From contig DORE01000006.1 of the NCBI GenBank assembly GCA_003514305.1, positions 1 through 6,928 of the forward strand: a stretch of DNA of 6,928 nucleotides, given 5' to 3'. Origin of the DNA: Gammaproteobacteria bacterium. Lineage in GTDB: Bacteria > Pseudomonadota > Gammaproteobacteria > Pseudomonadales > Pseudohongiellaceae. The translations under genes were made by a program, and so were the position numbers. Numbering within the stretch: position 1 is the first letter of the stretch; every line of letters starts with the position of its first letter. The notes below the pieces were generated by a model that made no database searches, was not told where the DNA came from, and worked only from the letters and a program-made list of their open reading frames with translations. Shown here in pieces: positions 1 through 6,324 of the stretch.

Positions 1-23
1 TTCGAATCCCTCACTCTCCGCCA
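1..23 (+). tRNA. 3' end of a tRNA, probably tRNA-Ser (partial)
   Basis: Only the last 23 bases are present. They show the T-loop TTCGAAT, the 3' half of the T-stem (CCCTC), the 3' acceptor strand ACTCTCC, a G discriminator base and an encoded CCA end. The implied 5' acceptor strand is GGAGAGT. A G discriminator with this kind of acceptor fits gammaproteobacterial tRNA-Ser, and tRNA-Ser genes are known neighbours of csrA. The anticodon and variable arm lie outside the window, so the amino acid is an inference; tRNA-Asp is a less likely alternative. The gene points towards csrA, so the two are convergent. Confidence 0.75.
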
Positions 24-48
24 CAAATCACCATGTTTTATCTGGCGT

Positions 49-93
49 AAAAAAAACCCAAATCGCGGAGGGTTGATGCGCTAGATTCGGGTT
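49..93 (-). terminator. Rho-independent terminator of the alaS-lysC-csrA unit
   Basis: Read on the minus strand, AACCCGAATC pairs with GATTTGGGTT as a 10-bp stem with one G-T wobble. A further GCG/CGC pairing lies inside the loop. The stem runs directly into eight T residues, two of which belong to the stem. This is a textbook intrinsic terminator for minus-strand transcription. It lies about 125 bases past the csrA stop codon, and no other gene lies between, so it most likely ends the csrA transcript. There is no T-run on the plus-strand side, so it should not terminate the tRNA transcript. Confidence 0.85.
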
Positions 94-216
94 GAAGGTT
101 TGGCCCCCAAGACGCGTAAGACTTTGCTACCTAGGAGTTTCGTTCGGAAAAGAAGCAAATTAATTTTTGCTGAAATAGAGAACAGATGAGTACTCAATAG
201 TTAAGCCAAGTAAGTT
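94..216 (-). other. csrA 3' untranslated region, no gene seen
   Basis: About 120 bases separate the csrA stop codon from its terminator hairpin. No credible reading frame or tRNA is visible here. The stretch holds a weak A/T-rich hairpin (AGCAAA at 154-159 pairing with TTTGCT at 166-171) and a perfect 10-base palindrome, TGAGTACTCA, at 187-196. I could not find a convincing promoter inside it that would make a separate small RNA, so it is best read as a long 3' UTR. Confidence 0.5.
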
Positions 217-408
217 TCAATTTTCACCAGAGACTTCCGATGGTTGTTCAGTCTGAATGCGCTGATAGATTTCCTCGCGATGAACAGAAACATCCTTCGG
301 TGCATTCACCCCGATCCGTACTTGATTTCCCTTAACGCCCAGAACAGTGACGGTGATATCGTCTCCAATCATCAGGGTTTCGCCAATGCGGCGCGTCAGT
401 ATCAACAT
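217..408 (-). CDS. csrA: Carbon storage regulator CsrA/RsmA
   Basis: This 63-residue protein is a complete CsrA, the dimeric RNA-binding protein that binds GGA motifs in mRNA leaders. By doing so it changes translation and stability, controlling central carbon flow, biofilm formation and motility. The N-terminal MLILTRRIGE is diagnostic. The residues known to contact RNA are present: L4 and R6 in the first strand, and V42 and R44 in the VHREEI segment. The length matches the family (about 60-65 residues). The start is well supported: GGAGG at 415-419 lies six bases before the ATG. The gene follows lysC on the same strand, as in Pseudomonas, with a 269-base gap containing a candidate promoter and a GGA-rich leader. 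It ends at the terminator at 49-93. The protein and the site are seen directly; the regulon is inferred from the family. Confidence 0.97.
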   Translation of the reverse strand: MLILTRRIGETLMIGDDITVTVLGVKGNQVRIGVNAPKDVSVHREEIYQRIQTEQPSEVSGEN

Positions 409-414
409 TACCTA

Positions 415-448
415 CCTCCAGTGCTCATTCCATTGTGTAGTCCCTACA
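415..448 (-). promoter_or_regulatory. csrA Shine-Dalgarno and likely CsrA autoregulatory sites
   Basis: On the minus strand just upstream of csrA there are three GGA motifs in about 30 bases. The first is in TGTAG-GGA-CTACA (436-448), a perfect 5-bp stem with GGA in the loop. The second is in ATGGA (429-433), matching the ANGGA core. The third is inside the Shine-Dalgarno sequence, TGGAGG (415-420). GGA in a hairpin loop plus GGA at the ribosome-binding site is the classic pattern for repression by CsrA. Escherichia coli CsrA is known to repress its own translation through several leader sites. Autoregulation here is an inference from this pattern. Confidence 0.55.
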
Positions 449-606
449 AGGCAGAATGGCGGCGCGAAGAGAATCGCAAGCTTAGGTCACGTATGCGCTA
501 ATTATCTGGGCCTTTCTTCTCGCCCGCCTCGGTATGAGTATTCTGCTCTTTCGGAGTTTTCTCGGATCAAAACCACTGGAATCCGACTTACACCGTGTCT
601 TCTTTA

Positions 607-635
607 AGTATCTGCCTATCTCAACAAATTGCCAA
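607..635 (-). promoter_or_regulatory. Candidate sigma-70 promoter for csrA
   Basis: On the minus strand, TTGGCA (630-635; five of six consensus bases) and GATACT (607-612; four of six) are separated by exactly 17 bases. It lies between the lysC stop and csrA and points at csrA. Transcription would start near position 600, giving a leader of about 190 bases that contains the GGA motifs. It would let csrA be expressed apart from alaS-lysC, as happens with the multiple csrA promoters of E. coli. Predicted by eye only. Confidence 0.5.
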
Positions 636-657
636 CCACTAAATCAGTCTTTGTGCC

Positions 658-697
658 GCGAACAGCCTAATCGTAGACTAGGAACTGCTGTGTTCGC
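658..697 (-). other. Inverted repeat spanning the lysC stop codon
   Basis: GCGAACA (658-664) pairs with TGTTCGC (691-697), and inside it CCTA (666-669) pairs with TAGG (679-682). The result is an interrupted stem-loop that includes the lysC TAG stop codon at 678-680. On the minus strand it is followed by GGCACAAAG rather than a T-run, so it is not a standard intrinsic terminator. It may stabilise the 3' end of the lysC message, mark an mRNA processing point, or attenuate read-through into csrA. Confidence 0.45.
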
Positions 698-1178
698 CGT
701 CAGGATCGCCCAACTCAAAGGCGCTGTGTAAAGCGCGCACAGCCAACTCAAGGTATTTTTCTTTGATGACCACTGAAATTTTGATCTCTGAAGTGGTAAT
801 TATTTGAATGTTGATACTTTCCTGGGAAAGAGCCTTGAACATCTTACTTGCAATTCCAGCATGTGATCTCATGCCCACGCCCACCAATGAGACTTTGCAA
901 ACCCTGGTATCTAAATGAACCGCACGTGCTTTTAGTGAACTAGCGATATTCTCCAAGATTGATTTGGCACGACCACTCTCCCCCCGCTTAACGGTAAAGG
1001 TAATGTCGTTTGTACCATCAGCGGCGGAGTTTTGGACGATTACATCCACGTCAATGCCCGCTTCGCTCACCGGTCCTATAACGTTGTAGGCGATTCCAGG
1101 CACATCAGGCACACCGGTAACAGTCAACTTAGCTTCGTCACGCTCAAAAGCAATACCAGCGATACTAGGATCTTCCAT
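678..1178 (-). CDS. Probable internal start giving the aspartokinase beta subunit
   Basis: Met248 of LysC (ATG at 1176-1178) is preceded on the minus strand by AAGGAG (1187-1192) at a spacing of eight bases. This is a near-perfect Shine-Dalgarno, much better than the one at the full-length start. Initiation here would give a 166-residue protein, in frame, made only of the two ACT domains. Several aspartokinases (Corynebacterium glutamicum, Bacillus subtilis AKII) are known to be alpha2beta2 enzymes whose beta subunit comes from just such an internal start at the beginning of the ACT region. The start and spacing are seen directly; production of beta in this organism is inferred. Confidence 0.6.
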   Translation of the reverse strand: MEDPSIAGIAFERDEAKLTVTGVPDVPGIAYNVIGPVSEAGIDVDVIVQNSAADGTNDITFTVKRGESGRAKSILENIASSLKARAVHLDTRVCKVSLVGVGMRSHAGIASKMFKALSQESINIQIITTSEIKISVVIKEKYLELAVRALHSAFELGDPDGEHSSS

Positions 1179-1919
1179 AGCCTCATCTCCTTCAAAACTG
1201 ATCAGGGTTCCATCTCCCTCCTCAAAGCTGGAGAGCACCCGTAACGGCACCTTGTATTTACCTGCAAATTCGACCGAACGAATTTGAAGCACCTTCGCGC
1301 CCAGACTCGCGAGTTCAAGCATCTCTTCAAACGTCACGGTTTTAAGCAATCGGGCGTCCTGAACAACGCGCGGGTCAGTGGTGTAGACGCCTTTGACATC
1401 AGTGTAGATTTGACACTCATCCGCTTGCAGTGCTGCCGCGAGCGCAACTGCGGTTGTATCGCTCCCGCCACGGCCAAGGGTAGTGATACGCCCGGACTCA
1501 TTTACCCCCTGGAAGCCGGCCACAACCACGACGCTTTGTTGTTCCAGTTGCGCCATGATTCTCGTGCTATCGATCTCCCGAATTCTTGCTTTGGTGTGTG
1601 TATCATCGGTCAGAATGCGAACTTGTCCGCCCGTAAAGGACCTCGCCCCGTATCCTCGTTTCTCCAGCGCCATACTCAGCAGCGAAATTGTGACCTGCTC
1701 TCCCGTGGAAAGCAGCACATCTAACTCGCTTGCGGTCGGTTGCTCCATAATTGCCTGGGCAAGCGCAGTCAGGCGATTAGTCTCACCGCTCATGGCAGAC
1801 ACGACAACGACCACATCGTCTCCACGGTCACGGAAACGAATGATTTTGTCAGCGACAGCCTCAATTCTCTCTACAGAGCCCACTGAAGTCCCACCAAATT
1901 TCTGTACTATCAATGCCAT
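678..1919 (-). CDS. lysC: Aspartate kinase, ACT-domain (alpha subunit)
   Basis: Phosphorylates L-aspartate with ATP to give 4-phospho-aspartate, the first step towards lysine, threonine, methionine and diaminopimelate. It is a cytosolic enzyme. The 413-residue protein is full length for the class found in Pseudomonas. The kinase domain covers roughly residues 1-235: KFGGTSVGS at 7-15, STGEQ at 71-75, GRGGSDTTA at 149-157 and TDVKGVYTTDPR at 173-184. Two ACT domains follow (about 255-330 and 341-405); the VPGIA and VDVIVQN segments of the first ACT are the usual effector-binding area, so feedback control by lysine and/or threonine is expected. The ATG touches the alaS stop codon (TAAATG). No strong Shine-Dalgarno precedes it; there is only AGAGA about 10 bases upstream, so translation is probably coupled to alaS. 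It is followed by csrA. Identification is secure; effector specificity is not readable from the sequence. Confidence 0.97.
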   Translation of the reverse strand: MALIVQKFGGTSVGSVERIEAVADKIIRFRDRGDDVVVVVSAMSGETNRLTALAQAIMEQPTASELDVLLSTGEQVTISLLSMALEKRGYGARSFTGGQVRILTDDTHTKARIREIDSTRIMAQLEQQSVVVVAGFQGVNESGRITTLGRGGSDTTAVALAAALQADECQIYTDVKGVYTTDPRVVQDARLLKTVTFEEMLELASLGAKVLQIRSVEFAGKYKVPLRVLSSFEEGDGTLISFEGDEAMEDPSIAGIAFERDEAKLTVTGVPDVPGIAYNVIGPVSEAGIDVDVIVQNSAADGTNDITFTVKRGESGRAKSILENIASSLKARAVHLDTRVCKVSLVGVGMRSHAGIASKMFKALSQESINIQIITTSEIKISVVIKEKYLELAVRALHSAFELGDPDGEHSSS

Positions 1920-4535
1920 TTAAGATTGTCTCTGTAGCAGACGAGACTCCAGCCATGGCTGAACGCTGTCAAGGGCTTTCGACAAATTTTCTGGTTCGCC
2001 ACCTCCTGCCATTGCCATGTCTGGGCGACCACCGCCCTTGCCTCCAACCTGCTGAGCAACCATGTTTACCAGGTCGCCTGCTTTAACCCGATCAGTTAAT
2101 TCTTTGCTCACGCCAGCCACAAGATTCACTTTCTCATCATTTTCACAACTTAAGACTATCACCGAAGGTCCTAGTTTGTTTTTAAGCTGGTCAACCGTAT
2201 CCCGCAGAGACTTCGGATTAAATCCCTCAAGATTGGCAACTAGCAACTGAATACCAGCAAGTTCAATAGCGCGCGAACCAAGGTCGTCCCCGGCACTTGC
2301 TGCCATTTTTGCTTTCAGCTGCTCAAGTTGTTTTTCAAGAATCTTATTTTGGCTCTGTAAGCCTGACAGCTTTTCCAGCAGCCCTTCAGTCCCAGTTTTC
2401 AATAGCGACGAGGCCTCCCGCAAGACATCTTGCTCTCTATCTATATAGGCCAAAGCACCGCGTCCGGTGACCGCTTCGATACGTCGAACGCCGGCCGAAA
2501 TACCCGATTCACTTACAATCTTAAAAAGACCGATATCGCCGGTTCGGTCAACATGACAACCCCCGCAAAATTCGACAGAGTAGTCTCCGCCCATCGAGAC
2601 AACTCGCACTTCATCGCCATACTTCTCTCCGAATAAAGCCATTGCACCTTTGCTTCTCGCGACTTCAATCGGCATGACCTCTTTGGCGACTTTAGAATTA
2701 TTCAGGATCTCGTTATTTACCTTCTCTTCAATGCACCGGACTTCTTCAGAAGAGACTGGAGCACCATGAGAGAAATCAAAACGCAACCTGTCTGCCTCAA
2801 CCAGAGAACCTTTCTGCTTTACGTGATCACCAAGCACGCTGCGCAGAGCCGCGTTCATCAGATGGGTCGCAGAATGGTTCATAGTAATAGCGGCCCGATC
2901 ATGACCAGCAACAAGCGCCCTGACTGTATCCCCGATTTTCAGGCTTCCGCTTGTCAGCCTTCCCCTGTGAATGAATATCTCTGACTGCTTTTGCGTATCC
3001 GAGACTTCGAAGCGCGAGCCTCCATGTTCAAGGTGCCCTTCATCGCCAATCTGCCCACCCGATTCTGCATAAAACGGAGTGCGATTGAGAACGATGAGGA
3101 CATCACTATTTGCAGGCACAATATCAACTTTTTCGTTGCTCGAAGAAAAGATTGCAACAATCTGCGCCTCCCCTTGCAGACTGGAATATCCAATGAAGTG
3201 CGTTTTTTCTATACCCTCGAGATCAAGCTTCTCGACAGCGGAAAAATTGCTGGCTGCCCGAGCTTGGTCGCGCTGGACATCCATAGCAGCCTCGAAACCG
3301 GGCATATCAAGACTTAGATTATGCTCGCGCGCTATATCCGCAGTCAGGTCAACCGGAAAGCCATAGGTGTCATAAAGCTTGAATACCGTTTCGCCGGCAA
3401 CAACGGTACCCGACAGCTCTCCGATCGCTCTCTCTAGAATTTTCATTCCATTATCAAGGGTCCGAGCGAACTGGCGCTCTTCATCCTCCAAGATTTTCTC
3501 GACGTAAGCCTGGCGTTCAACCAATTCAGGGTAAGCTTCTCCCATCACGAGCGCGAGGGGCGCTACAGCTTTATAGAAAAACACTTGCTTAACACCTAAT
3601 CGATAACCGTGTCGAACAGCCCGCCGAATAATCCGCCTTAATACATATCCACGACCTTCGTTCGATGGAACCACGCCGTCAACTACAAGAAAGGCGCAGG
3701 AACGAATGTGGTCTGCAATCACACGCAAAGAGTTATTCTCTAAATCAGCGGTTTCAGTTATCTGCGCAATATCTCTGATCAGCTTGACGAAGATATCAAT
3801 CTCATAATTACTGTGAACATGCTGAAGTACAGCGGCAATGCGCTCCAGACCAGCTCCTGTATCAACTGAAGGCTTCGGAAGTGGTGTCATGGCTCCATCA
3901 GCTTTACGCTCAAATTGCATAAATACCAGATTCCAGATTTCTATATAGCGATCTCCATCCTCATCGGGGCTACCTGGAGGCCCTCCGGCTACCTCAGGGC
4001 CATGATCGTAGAAAATTTCTGAACAAGGACCACAGGGGCCAGTATCTCCCATTGCCCAGAAGTTATCTTTTTCGCCCAAGCGCGAAAATCGTGCTGGATC
4101 AGCTTTCACCTCGTCCAACCAAATGGAGGCCGCTTCGTCATCATCCTGATAGACAGTGACCCAAAGCCTTTCAGCGGGCAATCCGAGTTCCTCAGTCAGA
4201 AATTCCCAAGCGAATTGGATGGCATCTCGTTTGAAATAGTCGCCGAATGAGAAATTTCCCAGCATTTCAAAAAACGTGTGATGCCGAGCGGTATAGCCAA
4301 CATTTTCCAGATCATTGTGTTTGCCGCCCGCCCTCACACATCGCTGCGAACTGGTCGCCCTGACCCTTTCCCGTTTCTCATCACCAAGGAATACATCCTT
4401 GAATTGGACCATACCCGCATTAGTGAACAGCAAAGTAGGGTCATTGGCCGGGATCAGGGAACTAGTTGGAACAATTTCGTGGTCGCGTGCCGCGAAATAG
4501 TTGAGAAATTTTTGTCTTATTTCAGCAGATTTCAT
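1920..4535 (-). CDS. alaS: Alanine--tRNA ligase
   Basis: Charges tRNA-Ala with alanine and hydrolyses mischarged Ser- or Gly-tRNA-Ala; cytosolic. The 871-residue protein is full length (E. coli AlaRS is 876). The N-terminal MKSAEIRQKFLNYF aligns with the usual start, which fixes the ATG at 4533-4535. The class II catalytic domain occupies about residues 1-240, with FTNAGMVQFKDVF at 37-49, CGPCSEIFYDHG at 168-179 and the motif 3 segment VDTGAGLERIAAVLQ at 224-238. The tRNA-recognition region follows, with RGYVLRRIIRRAVRHG at 295-310. The editing domain has its zinc ligands HSATH (H554, H558) and CGGCH (C657, H661). A coiled coil (about 697-746) leads to the C-Ala domain with GGKGGGRPDMAMAGG at 831-845. 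Nothing is missing. No clear Shine-Dalgarno is visible. It is the first gene of the alaS-lysC unit and has its own TATAAT box 65-70 bases upstream. Confidence 0.98.
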   Translation of the reverse strand: MKSAEIRQKFLNYFAARDHEIVPTSSLIPANDPTLLFTNAGMVQFKDVFLGDEKRERVRATSSQRCVRAGGKHNDLENVGYTARHHTFFEMLGNFSFGDYFKRDAIQFAWEFLTEELGLPAERLWVTVYQDDDEAASIWLDEVKADPARFSRLGEKDNFWAMGDTGPCGPCSEIFYDHGPEVAGGPPGSPDEDGDRYIEIWNLVFMQFERKADGAMTPLPKPSVDTGAGLERIAAVLQHVHSNYEIDIFVKLIRDIAQITETADLENNSLRVIADHIRSCAFLVVDGVVPSNEGRGYVLRRIIRRAVRHGYRLGVKQVFFYKAVAPLALVMGEAYPELVERQAYVEKILEDEERQFARTLDNGMKILERAIGELSGTVVAGETVFKLYDTYGFPVDLTADIAREHNLSLDMPGFEAAMDVQRDQARAASNFSAVEKLDLEGIEKTHFIGYSSLQGEAQIVAIFSSSNEKVDIVPANSDVLIVLNRTPFYAESGGQIGDEGHLEHGGSRFEVSDTQKQSEIFIHRGRLTSGSLKIGDTVRALVAGHDRAAITMNHSATHLMNAALRSVLGDHVKQKGSLVEADRLRFDFSHGAPVSSEEVRCIEEKVNNEILNNSKVAKEVMPIEVARSKGAMALFGEKYGDEVRVVSMGGDYSVEFCGGCHVDRTGDIGLFKIVSESGISAGVRRIEAVTGRGALAYIDREQDVLREASSLLKTGTEGLLEKLSGLQSQNKILEKQLEQLKAKMAASAGDDLGSRAIELAGIQLLVANLEGFNPKSLRDTVDQLKNKLGPSVIVLSCENDEKVNLVAGVSKELTDRVKAGDLVNMVAQQVGGKGGGRPDMAMAGGGEPENLSKALDSVQPWLESRLLQRQS

Positions 4536-4565
4536 GGGTTACGTTATCGCTGGATAGAATAATTC

Positions 4566-4610
4566 GGCAAGGAAATCGTTGCCAGCTAATAGGCGAGAGA
4601 TTATAGCGCC
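4566..4610 (-). promoter_or_regulatory. alaS promoter (-10 box) with flanking inverted repeats
   Basis: The minus strand carries a perfect TATAAT at 4600-4605. Transcription should start near 4593, giving a leader of roughly 58 bases. The -35 region is poor (CTGCAA with 19-base spacing at best), which suggests an activator or other help. Short GGCG (4592-4595) and CGCC (4607-4610) arms flank the -10 box and the likely start point. In E. coli, AlaRS is reported to repress its own gene by binding a palindrome around the transcription start, so these arms are a candidate operator. A second small hairpin, GGCAA (4566-4570) with TTGCC (4579-4583), lies in the leader. The -10 call is good; the operator call is speculative. 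Confidence 0.55.
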
Positions 4611-4722
4611 ATATCCCAAGAGGTTGCAGGAAAAACTCCCATGGAATGGCGTCTAATTGCCGAAACATTCAATACACGAATGGGCTGCGCCAAACACTAC
4701 AGCTAACCAAGGGGAAAGCCGC

Positions 4723-5847
4723 CTAACTCCTTTCAGTTTTTTCCTCGCCAACTAGCCAAGCTGAGACTTTCGGGCTAAAACTGAAATTGGCAATCGCCTC
4801 GTCTTCCGGCACCCTAAGGTTCCCATCACTGGATAACATAATTGCAATCGAGCGAGTCTGCGGGAAGTGGCTGAGAACAATTGTCACAATAATCAAAAAA
4901 GGAACACACAAAAACATACCAGGTATCCCCCAAACCGCATTCCACAGCGCGAGATTCAGCAGAATTACGACGGGACTGAGATTAAATGACGAACCCATTA
5001 AACGAGGTTCGAGAATATTCCCGATACAGATTTGCAAGACGCCAATTCCCAGGAGTACTAAGATGAACAGGCTGTAGCCTTCAGATTGAGCGAGCGCGAT
5101 CAGCGCCGGAAAAAGGGTCGCAACTATTGATCCAACCGTTGGAATGAAATTCAGCAAGAATATGAGCAAACCCCATAAACCTGCAAAATCTACTCCTACG
5201 GAAAGCAGATAGAGATAACTTGCAAGGCCAGTCAGGGAACTAGTAAACAGTTTGATACTCATATATCTCTGGATGTCATCGCGAATCTGAGTGATGACAT
5301 TCAGAACTTCCGCTTCTCTCTCAGGGTGCGCTACCAAAGCGGAAATCTTGTTTTTGAAATGACCTTGCTCGAGAAAAAGAAAGCCTAGATAAATGAGAAT
5401 CAATCCGCCACTGGCAAGAATATTAGCTAATGCAGAAGCTACTGTAGTCGCGTAAGAAGGAATATTTATCCACTCAGTCAGCAAATCACTAAACGAGCGC
5501 CCCTCAAACGCGGCAAGATCAACAAAGGGCAAATCCTGCAAGCGGCTAGTCAGATTCTTCTGATAGACAGGCGCCACCTCCAACACTTCATCAGTTGAAG
5601 CGCTTAGGAAGTTAACAAGCGCCCAGATGAGCGAGAGAAACATCAACACCGCTGCCATGCGACAAAGCAAGATAGGCAACTTGTAATCAGCTATTTCTAT
5701 CCGGTGAAAAGATTGCGCTAAGGTATTGATCAGGTACCAAAGTGCAGTCGCTATAACCAGAGGAATAAGCAGCGTTTCGCCCACGATCAGAAGATAAAAA
5801 GTCAGTACGACAAGCACCGCCGATGCTGTAAAGTGGAGAATGCTCAT
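4723..5847 (-). CDS. AI-2E family transporter (PerM/TqsA-like membrane protein)
   Basis: A 374-residue polytopic inner-membrane protein of the AI-2E exporter/PerM family. Members have been linked to autoinducer-2 export, sodium/proton antiport and general permease roles; the substrate cannot be read from sequence. Hydrophobic segments lie at about residues 7-42 (probably two helices), 58-80, 133-160, 204-217, 221-255, 258-276 and 290-328. A soluble stretch at about 85-130 matches the periplasmic part of the family. Family hallmarks are NFIPTVGS (233-240), NILEPRLMG (277-285) and LWNAVWGIPGMFLCVP (301-316). The ATG at 5845-5847 has AAGGGA at 5857-5862, nine bases upstream, an acceptable ribosome-binding site. 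The hydrophilic tail (about 335-374) ends in an acidic/basic EEKTERS segment. It lies upstream of alaS on the same strand but is separated by 187 bases including the alaS promoter, so joint transcription is optional. Confidence 0.9.
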   Translation of the reverse strand: MSILHFTASAVLVVLTFYLLIVGETLLIPLVIATALWYLINTLAQSFHRIEIADYKLPILLCRMAAVLMFLSLIWALVNFLSASTDEVLEVAPVYQKNLTSRLQDLPFVDLAAFEGRSFSDLLTEWINIPSYATTVASALANILASGGLILIYLGFLFLEQGHFKNKISALVAHPEREAEVLNVITQIRDDIQRYMSIKLFTSSLTGLASYLYLLSVGVDFAGLWGLLIFLLNFIPTVGSIVATLFPALIALAQSEGYSLFILVLLGIGVLQICIGNILEPRLMGSSFNLSPVVILLNLALWNAVWGIPGMFLCVPFLIIVTIVLSHFPQTRSIAIMLSSDGNLRVPEDEAIANFSFSPKVSAWLVGEEKTERS

Positions 5848-5966
5848 GGGCTGGATTCCCTTAGGCGTGTAGACAGAGTAGAGCGCATATAGTGGCCGAC
5901 CGGAAGGCTTTCCTACCCAACACGGTCAGTGGAGCAGCTTTGGTATCAGACTTTAATATAGCGAGG

Positions 5967-5975
5967 ATCATAGCA
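5967..5975 (-). promoter_or_regulatory. Candidate extended -10 promoter for the AI-2E family gene
   Basis: On the minus strand, TGCTATGAT is an extended -10 element (TGn followed by TATGAT, five of six consensus bases). No good -35 is seen 17 bases upstream (ACAACA), which is tolerable for an extended -10 promoter. Transcription would begin near 5960, about 112 bases before the ATG. A second A/T box, TATATT at 5955-5960, lacks any partner. Predicted by eye. Confidence 0.35.
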
Positions 5976-6041
5976 TGTTTTAGCCGCACTGTTGTTCCTC
6001 TTCCGCTCTGTCGAAAAGTGTGGGTTGTCCTGATCGCGACT

Positions 6042-6058
6042 TGTCACAATGAATGACA
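6042..6058. repeat. Inverted repeat TGTCA-N7-TGACA, possible operator
   Basis: TGTCA (6042-6046) and TGACA (6054-6058) form perfect 5-base arms with centres 12 bases apart, close to one helical turn. This is the geometry expected for a dimeric helix-turn-helix regulator. It lies in the middle of the divergent region, about 80 bases upstream of the candidate minus-strand -10 box. The arms are short enough that chance is a real possibility. Confidence 0.25.
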
Positions 6059-6324
6059 GTTTCAGCTGCGAGCATGTCTAAGAGCACAAGCAACGAAGGA
6101 ATCCCCTTTCATTAAGAGACATGCACTATCGCACACCAAACGTTTACTGCTCAAACCACCCATGGTACAAATTATCGAGGAGTTGTCTTCGCAGAACCAA
6201 ACTGAATGATCGGTGCACAGAACCATACTATAAGGGTAGTTTTACCCAGAGAGTCGCGACCCCCGGAAAACCGTAATTACAGGCTTTTGTAGAAATTAAC
6301 GCCTGAAGTTCATTATGCCTGACT

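Noticed and set aside
154..171. Hairpin AGCAAA/TTTGCT as a csrA terminator
   Set aside because: The stem is short and A/T-rich and the following T-tract is interrupted; the hairpin at 49-93 is far stronger.
491..505. GATAAT on the minus strand as a csrA -10 box
   Set aside because: The sequence 16-18 bases upstream is G/C-rich with no -35 resemblance; the pair at 607-635 is better.
1284..1724. Plus-strand open frame of 146 codons opposite lysC
   Set aside because: It is antisense to well-identified lysC coding sequence, has no recognisable motif or ribosome-binding site, and its composition looks like a mirror of the kinase codons.
1483..1923. Second plus-strand open frame opposite the lysC 5' part
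   Set aside because: Antisense to conserved kinase motifs, low-complexity Ser/Thr-rich protein typical of a reverse-frame shadow.
2954..3366. Overlapping open frames on both strands inside alaS
   Set aside because: They fall within the continuous, full-length AlaRS frame and show no family features.
4566..4583. GGCAA/TTGCC hairpin in the alaS leader as an attenuator terminator
   Set aside because: Only a 5-bp stem and no continuous T-run follows, so there is no basis to call a terminator or T-box element.
6162..6209. Tiny plus-strand frame of 15 codons starting MVQIIEEL
   Set aside because: No Shine-Dalgarno upstream and too short to support without conservation or expression data.
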